A stretch of 64,000 bases of DNA from Whitmania pigra (lineage: Eukaryota; Annelida; Clitellata; Hirudinida; Haemopidae): NCBI GenBank assembly GCA_021613335.1, contig JAJTWR010000263.1, positions 3,375,001-3,439,000 of the forward strand. Direction: 5' to 3'. A model generated the notes under the pieces. That model was not told the DNA's origin, made no database searches, and saw only the letters and a program-made list of their open reading frames with translations. The first letter of the stretch is position 1. Each line of letters opens with the position of its first letter. Both the position numbers and the translations under genes were made by a program. This document shows, piece by piece, positions 1-39,255 of this stretch.

Positions 1-606
1 CTTTAAGTTCAATTCTATTAAAAGTAAGCTAGTAAATAAATTATCTACGTTTTCACAGATTCAGTTAACTTGATTAATTAATTTTTATGGTTAGGTCACC
101 TAAACATTTTTAATGATTTCGTGATTATTCGATAAAATTCAATAAAAATCATCGTTTGATCATGATTGAACGAAAGATGATGGTTGTGATCATATGTTGA
201 TATTTGCCTTAAAAGACAAAAAATCGAACAAAAGTTTTCAATTCTTTAAGAACTTGACACTTTTTAAAAACACATTTTACGAGCTTTTATTTTTTTAATC
301 TTTTTGTTTTTATTCATTTTCACAAATAATAACAATAAATATAAAAATATTTGAAATAAACAGAACGTAAGAAGCCAAAAGCAAATAAATGTTAACAAAC
401 GTCAAGTTGTCAAAAATTTAATATTGGCTTTCCGAATAATTCAATTATTTACGAATAATTCAATTATTTACGAATAATTCAATTATTTACGAATAATTTC
501 AGTAAAATTTCAAATTACTCTAAGGAATAAGTGTTAATATTATGGACAAGTTATTACTATCACTAATAATTTAATTGAATATTAACTTAATATAATTTCA
601 ACTCAC
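1..606 (-). other. Calsyntenin intron (left-edge part)
   Basis: Very AT-rich. No coding signal was seen on either strand. It contains a 19-bp tandem repeat at about 434-500 and otherwise nothing I can identify. Confidence 0.
434..500. repeat. 19-bp minisatellite, about 3.5 copies
   Basis: The unit GAATAATTCAATTATTTAC is repeated head to tail without change and then decays. Confidence 0.
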
Positions 607-29328
<28,722 letters not shown>

Positions 29329-30086
29329 CTTAAACTTTTCCACTCAAACGTGATAAAAATAAAATGACGAGAAGTGGAATGCTGTGCAGGTGTGGTGCTT
29401 TATAAGAACATCCACATGCATCCACATGTGCATGCATCCGTGCATCAATTCATTCATGCATCCGGATTTATTTTTCATGCATGCTCAGTTTTTACGAATG
29501 ATTTTTGACAGATTCCAAAGAATGCTTTTTATTGAAGGCTATGAAGTTTGAAAATATTTTGATGTTTTCGAAATCCAGTTAGGAGAAATTGGATTTTTTT
29601 TTAAATATTGAAAACACTTTTAATGTTTAATTTAAATAATAACTCAATAATTTATTGAACATAATCCTAATTAACAAACACTTCAAACCACTTGTAAATA
29701 TAATTGATACCATGTAATCCGACTCATGCTCGAGTTAACATCTCAAAACAGGTGCAATTAAAAACAATTAACAAATATTAATAATAATGACTTGTTTAAA
29801 TATTAATTATTTCAAACTTGCAAACTGCTTGTAATTTCCAACTTCATTTTGATAAATACAGAGTCACAAATAAATTTAAAAGCGGCCACTTAATACGATC
29901 TGCTTGCAACGCAACAAGCAGCTGTAACCATGGCTCCTGTTTATGTGAAGTTCATTTTGTGGTTGTTTCTTTTGACCATTTTCATTCTTTTCCATTCTTT
30001 GTCTGTCGTCTACAACTTGTTCCTTGCGCCTAAACTGAAATAACTAATCCTAAAGCAGACGTTTTAAATCCTCTGGAAAAAAGGCG
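29329..30086. promoter_or_regulatory. Shared 758-bp region between two divergent genes
   Basis: Lies between the calsyntenin ATG (minus) and the start of the unrecognised gene (plus). On the minus side a TATAAA box at 29399-29404 is preceded by purine-rich sequence and accompanied by CACCTG. Alternating CATGCATCC words occur at 29410-29475. No clear core promoter was seen for the plus-strand gene. Confidence 0.
29399..29404 (-). promoter_or_regulatory. TATA box of calsyntenin (candidate)
   Basis: TATAAA inside CTTATAAAGC on the minus strand, about 70 bp before the start codon, which leaves room for a short 5' UTR. Chance occurrence is possible in AT-rich DNA. Confidence 0.
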
Positions 30087-30232
30087 ATGACGACGACAAT
30101 GATGGAAGCGGAAAAAGTGTGCAAGTGTCCTTCTCTGGAGCCGAGAGACATTTGCCACGTATACAGTTTGGGCTACATCACAGAATACAAGGAGAACTAT
30201 GACTGGGGACATTTCATCAAGCATCATCGCAT
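30087..30232 (+). CDS. Unrecognised gene, exon 1
   Basis: 48 codons plus two bases. Donor CGCAT/GTGAGT; reading through meets TGA at once, so splicing is needed. Confidence 0.
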
Positions 30233-31982
30233 GTGAGTAATGTTTTTTCACTTATTTAATATTGGTGTTAACCTTTAATTTATCTAACCATTAATACTAA
30301 GAACATTTATTATCGTTAATGTTATTATATATGAATCACTTTATGAACACTTAATAAATTTAATTATTCATTAAGCAACATATATAAATAACATTGAAAA
30401 ACAAGAAGATTAAATTAATTATTCGTCTTTTTAAAGTTTGTAGGCTTAAAGCTATGAGCTATTGCAGAAACTATTTCAATCTCAATGACGCTTTTATATA
30501 GCATTATTAATGTTTAGTGTTTCTTAACTGTTTTAACTGTTTTAAGTAAAACCATATAATCAGAACTATGAAATTACTTTATGGATTTTGAAACCATACA
30601 CAATTACTTCATCTGCTTTTAAACTAATTTAAAATAGGAATAGGAATATGAATATGTTTATTTGTAATAAACGCCATAAGCGTTAAGGGCGCTCAAGTTG
30701 AGCGGCTCAACCATTTGTATAGCGCTTTATGGCAATTTTTCTGAATATTTACGTGTTTTGAGTTAAAATATTAAATATTCTTGCTATTATTTAATTTCAA
30801 AAATTTAATATAATTCCATGTTAAATTATTATTTTAGTTAATTTAGTTAATTTCACTAAATCCCAGGTTTTACAAAACGAGGAGGCCCTCTATCGGTCTT
30901 TAACGAAACTCCAACTGCATACTTTTATAATTAACACATTGATTTTTAAGTATTCATTGAACTTTAAGTGCATAATCATAAAAAAATGTCTCAGTAAATT
31001 GCCACTGCAATCAAACTTTGAATCATTTATTATTAAAAACATTCGTTTGCTTGTTTTCAAGAATGAGAGATTATTGCATATTTGTTGCACTAATCAGTTC
31101 TTATATTGCAGAATGAAATCACTGAAAAGCTGTCCCGAGTTAGACAGGATGGTTAGTAACATCTAGCGATTAGAATAATAAGACAGAAAAATTATAAACA
31201 ATAAAAAGTTTAAAACTTTAACACTCAACACCAGGGTAGAAGTGCTTCTATGCAGTACGATGGCGGCAATACTTGCGGTGGTGCTGGCGAAGTTTACGAG
31301 AATGTATCTCCGACTTACGCTGGCAACGAGGACCAAAACATGGTGACAGTTCGTGCCACAAGCGAACATCCCAAATTTATTTCCAGCAAGTACAAATCCG
31401 TCTTCAGAGGATCCAAACTCGCTAAGGATTCACAGGGAAGATACATCAACCCTTTCAAACAAGTGAGAACTCTGAGCAATGGCAGAAGATTCATGTACGA
31501 CGACACACACCCCGACATGATCTATGGCTCCCAGTTTTCGCCTGAACTTGTAGACGTGCCGAACATTTATTCATACACCTCGCTGAATCATCTCACCCCT
31601 GAGATACCCTGGGACAAGACTATCTCTTGGAAGGTATTTCTTACAAAGTTAAATAAGCTCCCGCATGGTTTACTGGTTAAGACCGCATCTCGCCATGGCA
31701 ACACGAATTCGAATACTTATGCGGGACACCTACAACAACTACATGTAAAGTTTAAATATTTTTTAATTATTTCATAATTCACATAAAATATTATAGGCTG
31801 AAAGTGAGAAGGGATGCTGGCCTACCAAACTCTGGAAGCAGTGGTCAAAGGCAGCCTTTAGTCCCACTTACGATGGTTATGATAATCAGTGCCGATATTC
31901 GGTTTACAAAGTTCCTGTTGATGTGAAAAAAACCTCAGCAATGAAATTTCAAGAGGAGCTACAACACGAATATAACATCTAA
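30087..31982 (+). CDS. Unrecognised 256-residue protein, four exons, complete
   Basis: Exons 30087-30232, 31112-31151, 31235-31633 and 31797-31982 join with GT-AG borders and phases 2, 0 and 0. The 771 nt end in TAA after HEYNI. The first ATG of the frame was chosen (MTTTMMEAEKVCKCPSLEPR). The protein is hydrophilic and soluble by eye, rich in Tyr, Ser and Pro, with six or more Cys, no signal peptide and no membrane segment. Distinct stretches are YITEYKENYDWGHFIKHHR, KYKSVFRGSKLAKDSQGRYI, FMYDDTHPDMIYGSQFSPEL and LNHLTPEIPWDKTISWK. The style, with short Tyr/Pro motifs, recalls axonemal microtubule inner proteins, but this is a weak impression, not an assignment. Codon use looks coding and there is no disruption. 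It lies head to head with calsyntenin. Confidence 0.
30233..31111 (+). other. Intron 1 of the unrecognised gene
   Basis: 879 bp, AT-rich. Contains a 3' part of SINE family S1 at about 30665-30745 (minus-strand AGCGCTATACAAATGGTT). Nothing else seen. Confidence 0.
31112..31151 (+). CDS. Unrecognised gene, exon 2 (40-nt microexon)
   Basis: Acceptor TTATATTGCAG, donor ATG/GTTAGT. It encodes MKSLKSCPELDRM and restores the frame between exons 1 and 3. Confidence 0.
31235..31633 (+). CDS. Unrecognised gene, exon 3
   Basis: 133 codons, phase 0 at both ends. Acceptor CAACACCAG, donor TGGAAG/GTATTT. The frame stays open into intron 3 up to a stop at 31777, but the extension is the tRNA-like repeat, so it is not counted as coding. 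Confidence 0.
31659..31726 (+). mobile_element. tRNA-like SINE/pseudo-tRNA in intron 3 (family S2)
   Basis: TCCCGCA at 31659-31665 pairs perfectly over 7 bp with TGCGGGA at 31720-31726. Inside, GTTT/AGAC can form a 4-bp D stem around ACTGGTTA, and TTCGAAT stands in the T-loop position. The T stem and anticodon stem are not base-paired, so this is a tRNA-derived relic rather than a working tRNA. It shares GCATGG-TAATGGTTAAG words with copies at 25962-26045 and 36165-36245. Confidence 0.
31797..31982 (+). CDS. Unrecognised gene, exon 4
   Basis: Acceptor AAATATTATAG. Encodes AESEKGCWPTKLWKQWSKAA through QEELQHEYNI and TAA. Tryptophan-rich and clearly coding in character. Confidence 0.
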   Translation, partial: AESEKGCWPTKLWKQWSKAAFSPTYDGYDNQCRYSVYKVPVDVKKTSAMKFQEELQHEYNI

Positions 31983-32159
31983 AAGATTCAGCTCAAGATG
32001 TTTAAGAATAAGTGACTACTTAGAGCAAAAATGTTTATGATATTTTGAATGTGACATGAAAGTCAATAGTTAAATGACATTTTACTTATCTCAAGCCTTG
32101 CTATAGTAATAATATTGTGTTTGTAAATTAAATTCATGTAGTTTCTGACTCTTAAAGTA

Positions 32160-33240
32160 GACGTAAGAAAAAATTAGGGATGTCGATTTTAAAAATATCG
32201 ATATTGCAGAAAGAAATGTCGGTACATCGAGTAGGGAAACATACAATTTCTTCAATTGCACCTGTAACTTTAAGAAAACCACAAGGTTCTCTGCTGGGTC
32301 CACTATAATTTTTAGTTTCCATCAATGACATGTGCAACTCATCGGATGGCACAAACTTTTTTTTTTATCGGGGTGTGACATTGATGAACTTTATTTAACG
32401 ATGAATAGCGAGCTCTCAAAAATAACAAATTGGTGTGTATTTTATCTCTTAATGTTAAAAAACTGTCTACATATTATTCCATAAACAAACAAACAAAATA
32501 ATACAATCTCGACAACCACCACATTCGTATTGGTGACTCCTTAATATCTCGAGTTGACAATTGGAATCGCCGTTGACCAATACTTTAATTTTCAACCAAA
32601 CATTCAATATCTCATTAGCAAGATTTCAAAAAAAATCGGAATTATTTTCCACATCCGTCGCTTCATCACCTCGTCGACGTTATACTATTCCTTCATATTT
32701 TTATATTTAAGTTATTGTAATCTGGGTTGAGTTTGTGATTATCCATCCTACCTGCTTCCCTTACTTAAACTCAAAAAAAAGATATATTCGTATTGCTTTG
32801 CATTTAACCTACAATTCTCACACTGATCATTTTTCCAAAAAAACTCAAGATTCTTAAAGAACATCAAATTAGCCAACACCAAACTTTAAGCACTTTGAAT
32901 ACAAACTGGACCATCACATGTTTCCCTATTTATATAATAAACTTTTTGTAAATCACCATTATATTCTTATGCACTACGATCCATCCCAAAATACAAATCG
33001 TCCTTTGTCCAACACACTACATTCCATTTCATACTCGGACCCTAACATGTAGTAAAAAAATCCCAGCCATAATATTTTCTCAACCGAACCTATCTTCTTT
33101 TAATTGCATACTCAAACACTTCATTATTAATTTTATCATCATTTCTATGAAATCTTACTCACACTCCATCAACAAATAATAGACCCATAGTCACAATTCA
33201 ATTGTTTTTTAAATATGATATGGCTTGTCCAGAAAACGGG
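32160..33240 (+). pseudogene. CR1/L2-like LINE, copy C2 (RT 3' part, decayed)
   Basis: The frame at 32233 reads KPQGSLLGPL, a stop, then FLVSINDM, matching the RT motif PQGSVLGPLLFLIYINDL. A shifted frame at about 32630 reads GIIFHIRRFITSSTLYYSFI, then the LSYCN and LLPLLKLKKK words typical of the region after the palm. Many stops and frameshifts. Confidence 0.
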
Positions 33241-33539
33241 ATAATAATCCCCTAGGATCAATTCTTGGGCAGGCATAGTGTGTTTCTTTATATTTATGTT
33301 GTTTATTTCTTGTTCTGCTCAATAAAAAAAAATATCGCTTAATCATTTATTTCATTTTATATTTATCGAACTAGCAGCACCTTTCCTTTCTCTTCAAAAT
33401 TTCCACTTCTTCTACCCATGATAAAAATATTATATACAAAACTATCGACTAAAAATACCCTTTATGTAGTTTTGTAGTTCATATATTACATGCGATTCTT
33501 TTGATAAAACTTGTAAAAGTTTGTTAATAGATTTGTATA

Positions 33540-34830
33540 CTTATCTGCTTTGAGCGCTTTGCTGTATTGTAGCCTGTCTTCCCACAGTACCGTCAGCTCC
33601 ACCAGAATGACGTTTCGGCCATTTGATTCTCCTTACGTTTTCGGGAGACGGGCCGCATTCGGTGATCAGCCGGATGCCCCTGTCGATTTTTGTCTTTCTG
33701 GATCCAACTCTTATGAGTTATACACCGGCTATGAGAGGCAATCGCTGGCCTTGTTATGTCAGTCACTTCTGCCTGGACTGGAGCGATTGCGAAAGCTCTC
33801 AATGGTTTCTTCATGTCGCATGCTATCTGCTTTCTACCTGCAAACTTTGACATCTTCTGGCTCCTCATGTGCCAGATCCAGAATGAAGCCACTTCTGCGG
33901 CCTCAGACATCCTTGTCATAGCTTGACAATCCAATCTTGGTGAAGAAAGCGTAAGTCGACTTACCGACTAAGCTCCTTGCGCCAATCTCGATGGAAAAGA
34001 GGTCTGCCGGTATCCTTTCGCTTCGAGGTTCATCGATAGATCTGCATACTTATCTGGTTTGAGCGCGTTGCTGTATTGTAGCCTCTCCTCCCACGGCACC
34101 GTCAGCTCCACCAGAATGATGGCATACGTCGACTGCGATAAGAGCACCAGATCCGGCCTCTTGCAACTTTCTACCAGCAGAGGGGACGTGATATCGCTCC
34201 AGATAAAGGATCGTTGCATCACGTTTTCTCACGTTGTTCCCTTACCCTGCTGTTATTTCTGAACTGTCCTCGTGAATCGGCCTTGTTCCACTTTTCGCCT
34301 CCTTTCCTGGCTAATCACAGAGACTCTGACTGATGAACTTACCTGGGACAATTTTGGTAAGTAGTTCTAAATAACTGCATGACGGTCCGCCTGGGTAGGA
34401 CCTGTCACTTCCTCGAACATCAGCTCGGCAAATGATTCGTCGATCTCATTTTGCACTCGGAATTTAATTCCAGATCTGAGCAGTAGCTTGACTTTGCTAA
34501 CCTGTGACAACAGGAGTCCGCGGAGTTGTTGAGCATCCATTTTTATTTTGGAGAGTTTGTACTGATCCACGATAGACCTTAGTGCTCCTGTGTCATCCAT
34601 AATATCTTTACTGGTGTGGAACTGACCCGTAGGCGTTTGCTAGGTCCAGCCACACGACGTACAAACTCAGTCGGTTCCTCTTGGATCTCTGGATAGCTTC
34701 CCAGATCATTGAGCTATGCTCGATACAACCAGGTACACCTGGAATGCTTCCCTTTTGGACTGAAATGTCCACGTGCTGATCAGACATCCCGAACTCCGTG
34801 AGCATCGGTGCCCCTGATAAAGCAAAATAT
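33540..34830 (-). pseudogene. LINE family B, copy B2 (RT start, then endonuclease region)
   Basis: Minus strand from 34830: VQKGSIPGVPGCIEHSSMIW and LYVVWLDLANAYGSVPHQ (RT), FEEVTGPTQADRHAV, then RPDLVLLSQSTYAIILVELT and VPWEERLQYSNALKPDKY (PD...E-x-T-type restriction-like endonuclease) and ITRPAIASHSRCITHKSWIQ. Most of the RT palm is deleted. The end repeats itself: 33545-33610 is a second copy of 34060-34125. Confidence 0.
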
Positions 34831-35713
34831 TTTCCCTTCTACATTCAACAGCGATATTGGTCTGAATCTATTCAGACCATTGGAGTCTTTCTCCTTTGGA
34901 ATGTAAATTACATTTGCCTTCTTTCACTCATCATCGACCGCGGCCAACGACCACACTCGCTGAATGAGGGAATGCGGCACGTGTAGTGTTTTTTTGGGGC
35001 ATCTTTTTTTATAGAAAATAGGGAACTCTTCGCCCTGATCGGTTTCTCGCTTTCCTCACACTCCTCTCACCTCTTCGAGTGTAGGAAACGCAAAACCAAA
35101 GAGACTGGTCGGAGAAGGCACCGCCGGAATGTCCTGTAGATACTCATAGCAATAATAATAAGCGCACTCGAAAGTCATCATAATATAACGTAGTTTGCAG
35201 TGACGTAATTTGGCGGTTATGAGGGGGAAACGGCCCCCTTGATTTTAGGCTAGACGCAAAAAAAGGTCATCTCATATTTTACAAGGGTTTGCCCCCTGAA
35301 TATTTGTTAGAAGCAAAAAATGATTGTCTTCTCAAGTTGTGTGAGGGTTTGCCCACCTTGGAAAAAGCTGAAATGATGTCCCTGGTAATTTGAAAGCCGA
35401 CTTTGTAAAGACACTTTTGAAGTACAACTGAATCGAACATTTTGGCTATGGTGCATGCTGATTGACTGACTAATCCATGAAATTAACTACTGTTGTAGTC
35501 ATGCGACCAATTCTACCGCATGAAACTTAAAAGTTAATTTAGATTTAAACAAGGCCTGCTCTACTAGTAAGGCCTTGAATAATAGCTACCTAAGTTTACT
35601 TATGCACATGTAAACACGGAAATTAATTTGAAAAACGCGTGCTTTGCTGCAATTATATCAATATTTTATTAAATTATTATTTAATAATTACTGTTAAATT
35701 ATTATTTATTAAA

Positions 35714-36169
35714 ATGGTAAATTTTGTTAATTCAAAAAAGCGTAAAATTGATAGTGAGAATCGAAATTTTCATGAATCTTGGACAGAGGATTATTTTTTT
35801 ATATTACCTGAGAGATAAAATGCCAAGCCAGTCTGCATTATATGTCAGGAATCGGTTAGTGTCATTAAGAATGGCAATATTAAGCGTCACTTTGAAACAA
35901 AACATTTGGATTACAACAAAACATTTCCTACAAATTCTGCACTGCGAAAGTCTAAAATTGCATCTTTAAAAGCTTCATTTGACGCAAGTACCTCCATGAT
36001 GGTTAAAGCCAGTAGTGTTCAAGGCTTGATTTTTGACAAACTCTTCCAAATGCTTACCACGCCCCCAGACCCTCTAATCAGTGCTCGCATGACTTTGACC
36101 CTTGTGGACCTCCACTTATCTGAAAATAATCTATTGTGGACCCAAGCAAAAAAAGGTTGAAAACCACTG
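35714..36169 (+). pseudogene. hAT transposase-related fragment (ZBED/GTF2IRD2 type)
   Basis: From the ATG at 35714: KKRKIDSENRNFHESWTEDY, a stop at about 35816, then CIICQESVSVIKNGNIKRHF ETKH, a BED/C2HC-like finger, and LRKSKIASLKASFD. This order is typical of Charlie-type hAT transposases and derived host proteins. The right end (36155-36169) reads GGTTGAAAACCACTG, the inverted repeat of such elements. The transposase core is missing. Confidence 0.
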
Positions 36170-36245
36170 AGCTAGATGATTGGTATTCGAATCCTTGCTG
36201 TCATCATCGTGAGAGATGAAATCTTAACCATGCGGATGAACTAGA
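36165..36245 (-). mobile_element. tRNA-like SINE family S2, copy b
   Basis: The minus strand reads CCGCATGGTTAAGAT (A-box-like) and GGATTCGAATACC (B-box) with CTCTCACGATGAT between, as in copy a. Directly follows the hAT end. Confidence 0.
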
Positions 36246-36319
36246 GTCAGATGTATTTATTTATTTGATTAAAGTCCACTGCATCAATAAAATGATTAGG
36301 ACTGTGTCAGTATTCACCA

Positions 36320-36655
36320 CGTATTCAATTATTGGATGCGCAATAAGACCTTTTGCATGCCTTTGCTGCATGTGTCTATAAGGTGGCAAGCAAACGACAG
36401 CTTTTAGCCTGGCGAAGTTCCCTACGAGGTGTCGCGAGCGAGAGTGACAGACGAGTTTTGAGTTTTGTGCGACAGTGGAAGCGAGCGACTGTTTTAGATG
36501 TTATTGTTTTTAGTTATTATTTGCTGCTGTTTTCTCTTGCATTTGCATTGACGCTTTTTGATTTTGAATAAGACTCGCTTTATAACTATTAGAATCTTGT
36601 TGTGTTACTTCGATTTTATTCTGCTCGTTAACTCATATCCCGATAGTAGGAAGCA
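36320..36655 (+). mobile_element. LTR-like dispersed repeat L, copy a (possible solo LTR)
   Basis: Matches 59890-60230 through ATTGGATGCGCAATAAGACC, TTTGCTGCATGTGT, GACGACAGCTTTTAGC, GACGAGTTTTGAGTTTT and TTTATTCTGCTCGTTAAC. The other copy has TGTATAAAAGGCGA, a TATA box. No coding region accompanies either copy, which suggests solo LTRs. Confidence 0.
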
Positions 36656-36800
36656 AGACTGGCGTCAGAGGTGCTTTTTGTAACCATTTACATAGCGCGC
36701 TTCCCTGGGGCGCTTGTGGCAATGCCGGCTGGATTTCGAAAAAGACTTATTATGACCGTTGCCATTATCGTAGTGTGCAGGAACACAACTCATTCTGCCA
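36655..36800 (-). mobile_element. SINE family S1, copy c
   Basis: The reverse strand carries TAATGGCAACGGTCATAATA, TTCGAAATCCAG, CATTGCCACAAGCGCC, GCGCTATGTAAATGGTTAC and AGCACCTCTGACGCC in the order of copy b. Confidence 0.
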
Positions 36801-37329
36801 ACCCGCACAATGTGGTGAATACACTGTCAATATACTATATTTTATTTGTTTTAAATTTTAATTTTTTTTAGCAAATAAATGAAACTGTTAATATCCAAAT
36901 TTCAATTATTCTCATTTTTCTGTCAACTTCATCAGAAGTTAAAAATTGAACAAATACTCTCACGTCATCTAAACCCACTCAAGGCAAAACATCAAGCGCT
37001 TTGATCAGGTTCTGACGTATTAATAATTAATTCACAAAAGTTTTAAAATTATGAGTTTGCCTTCAATTTCAAGAGAGATGAAGTACGTGCTTTCGACAGT
37101 AATTGGACTCAAGATGAATGTGCTGAAAGCTGTGTTCGTCTTTAATCAAACAAAACCATAAAACACTTTGTAACATTATAATAGTATATTAGAAAGAAAT
37201 GAAACTTCTATTGGCTACTTATAATTCCTATTTAGGTTTATTAGTTATTTGTATTATAACTATTTGTTTTCAGTATTTATATTACATAATTATGTTTTAT
37301 TTATTATTATTGTAAGTTAGCTTTCATAT

Positions 37330-37405
37330 GCTTTTGTTCCTGCGTATGGCGGCAATGACATCATCATAATTCGAAGCCCAGCCTGCATTGGTGTTCCTGC
37401 ATAAA
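37330..37405 (+). mobile_element. SINE family S1, copy d (5' part only)
   Basis: CCTGCGTATGGCGGCAATGA, ATAATTCGAAGCCCAG and CATTGGTGTTCC align with the first half of copy b; the GCGCTATATAAAT part is absent. Confidence 0.
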
Positions 37406-39089
37406 GGAAGTTCATTTATGTACATTATTTAATGATTTATATTGTGCGACGATTCTTTATTTATTTAACCGATCGAAGGGCTAATAGCCACTAATACGAC
37501 CAGCCTCAGCAAAAATAATACAACCTGTCAACATCGAGCGAGGAAAAAAATGTAATTTTTAATTTAGTTGATTCAAATACATTTTCTGTTGCAACGAAAT
37601 TTTTAATCTTTAAATGGAAAATTTTCAAAATATTCCAATCCTGCATTTAAAAATGTTTAACTTTTAAACTAAGCTGGATCTTCTTGTTAGCCGAAGAAGA
37701 TTTATGGAAGACATGAAAATGAATTTTATCTTTTTCACGTTTTCTAGAACATTTAATACATTTTTCAAAACTGAATTTCGTGAGCAAAATTCAAATTTTA
37801 AATCAATTAGAATCGCTTAACAAGATTTTTGAAACAAATTCACCTCGTCACACACCTTCCTTCCTAATTAAATTCCAATCAGAACAGGAAGACCCTCATT
37901 TGAAATTCCTGAGATTTTACAAGAATTAAATTATAATTTTTGGTTGTTCAGACATTTCTTAATCACAAAACATAACACATTTGATAGTGTGATTGTAGCT
38001 GCAGTCATATTTCGAATTACCCAAAACTAAAAACACAGCTTTTTAGAAGTTGATCATGTCGGGTTTCGAACATGATTCATTACGACGGCATCTTTCACCT
38101 TCCCATTTTGCTTATGACATCCTCTGAGAGTTGATTAAAAACACATGAATGAGTTAGTATTAAGAATTATTAAACAGTTGCAGGGTTAACAATGGTAACA
38201 CATACTTTTTATTAATAAAATTCGTTAATATAGTGTTACATAATAGACGCAATATTCGAGAAATATGAAGCTGAATGATCATTTGTAACCACAACATTTA
38301 TTTATGACCAATAAAAATATTTGTCATGTAATAGGAGCAGGAACATTTTAAAAGAGATCTCTCAAGCAATTTTATGCATGCAATTATGATAAAAGCAAAC
38401 ATGCAATTGAGTTTCAATCTCTATTTGTAAATGCAATCATACTATTAATATTAAACATTAACATACTTTTGAATGGAGACTTACACTGTGATGAAAACGT
38501 TCCACACTTTACGCGTTCATAATATCACTGATTAATTAACCCGTTCAAAGATCACTAATTAATTAACCTGTTCAAATGTAACCAATTAATCAGGAAACAA
38601 GAATATGTTTACAAAGAATAACTAAAATGATAGGCAACTGTATTAAGTTGTGATCAGTTTGTAAATATAACAAAGTTTTAATTTATAAAAATGTTTTTGC
38701 TAATAATAATTTATGAAAAATATTCCATTTCAAATTAACATTACTAAAACATTATTAGAGAATAATTTAAATAAATTAAATTCACTCTTATAAAAAAGCT
38801 TTTCAATGTTAATTGAGAAAATACTTTTTAAAGTTAACAATAATACAATAAATAATTCAATTGTAGTAAATCTTGATTTCAAAGTGTAAAATAATAAGAA
38901 TAAATTTAAAAAATAATAAAGAAGTTAATAATGTAAAATATTCACACAAGTAAATATAATATATTTCACAAGCATATGTCGGTTAATAAACTCAAAACAC
39001 CAAAGGGTGATGAACAACACGATCTTTTAAAATATTTTTTCGTGCACTCAATTTGCAATGTAATGTCATTTATACCCACCACACCCTCA

Positions 39090-39255
39090 TACCACCTTCA
39101 TGGCCATAAAATCATCTTCATCACCATAGTATCACTATTGTATCACCACAGTATCACTAGCTTTATCACCATAACATCACCACTTTTACCACCATAGTAT
39201 CATCATAGCACCAGCATAGTGTCATCATAGCATCACCACAGTGTCACATCATATG
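39090..39255. repeat. Degenerate CACCATAGTATCAT repeat
   Basis: About ten loosely conserved units of roughly 14-16 bp with variable spacing. Confidence 0.

Noticed and set aside
434..500. CRISPR-like spaced repeats
   Set aside because: The repeats are directly tandem without spacers, and the window is clearly animal DNA.
29818..30033. Plus-strand frame just before the unrecognised gene as an upstream exon
   Set aside because: No matching donor and no conserved features; the ATG at 30087 gives a complete product by itself.
31634..31777. Extension of exon 3 of the unrecognised gene into the intron as coding
   Set aside because: The extension encodes the tRNA-like repeat, and a standard donor/acceptor pair joins exon 3 to a clearly coding exon 4.
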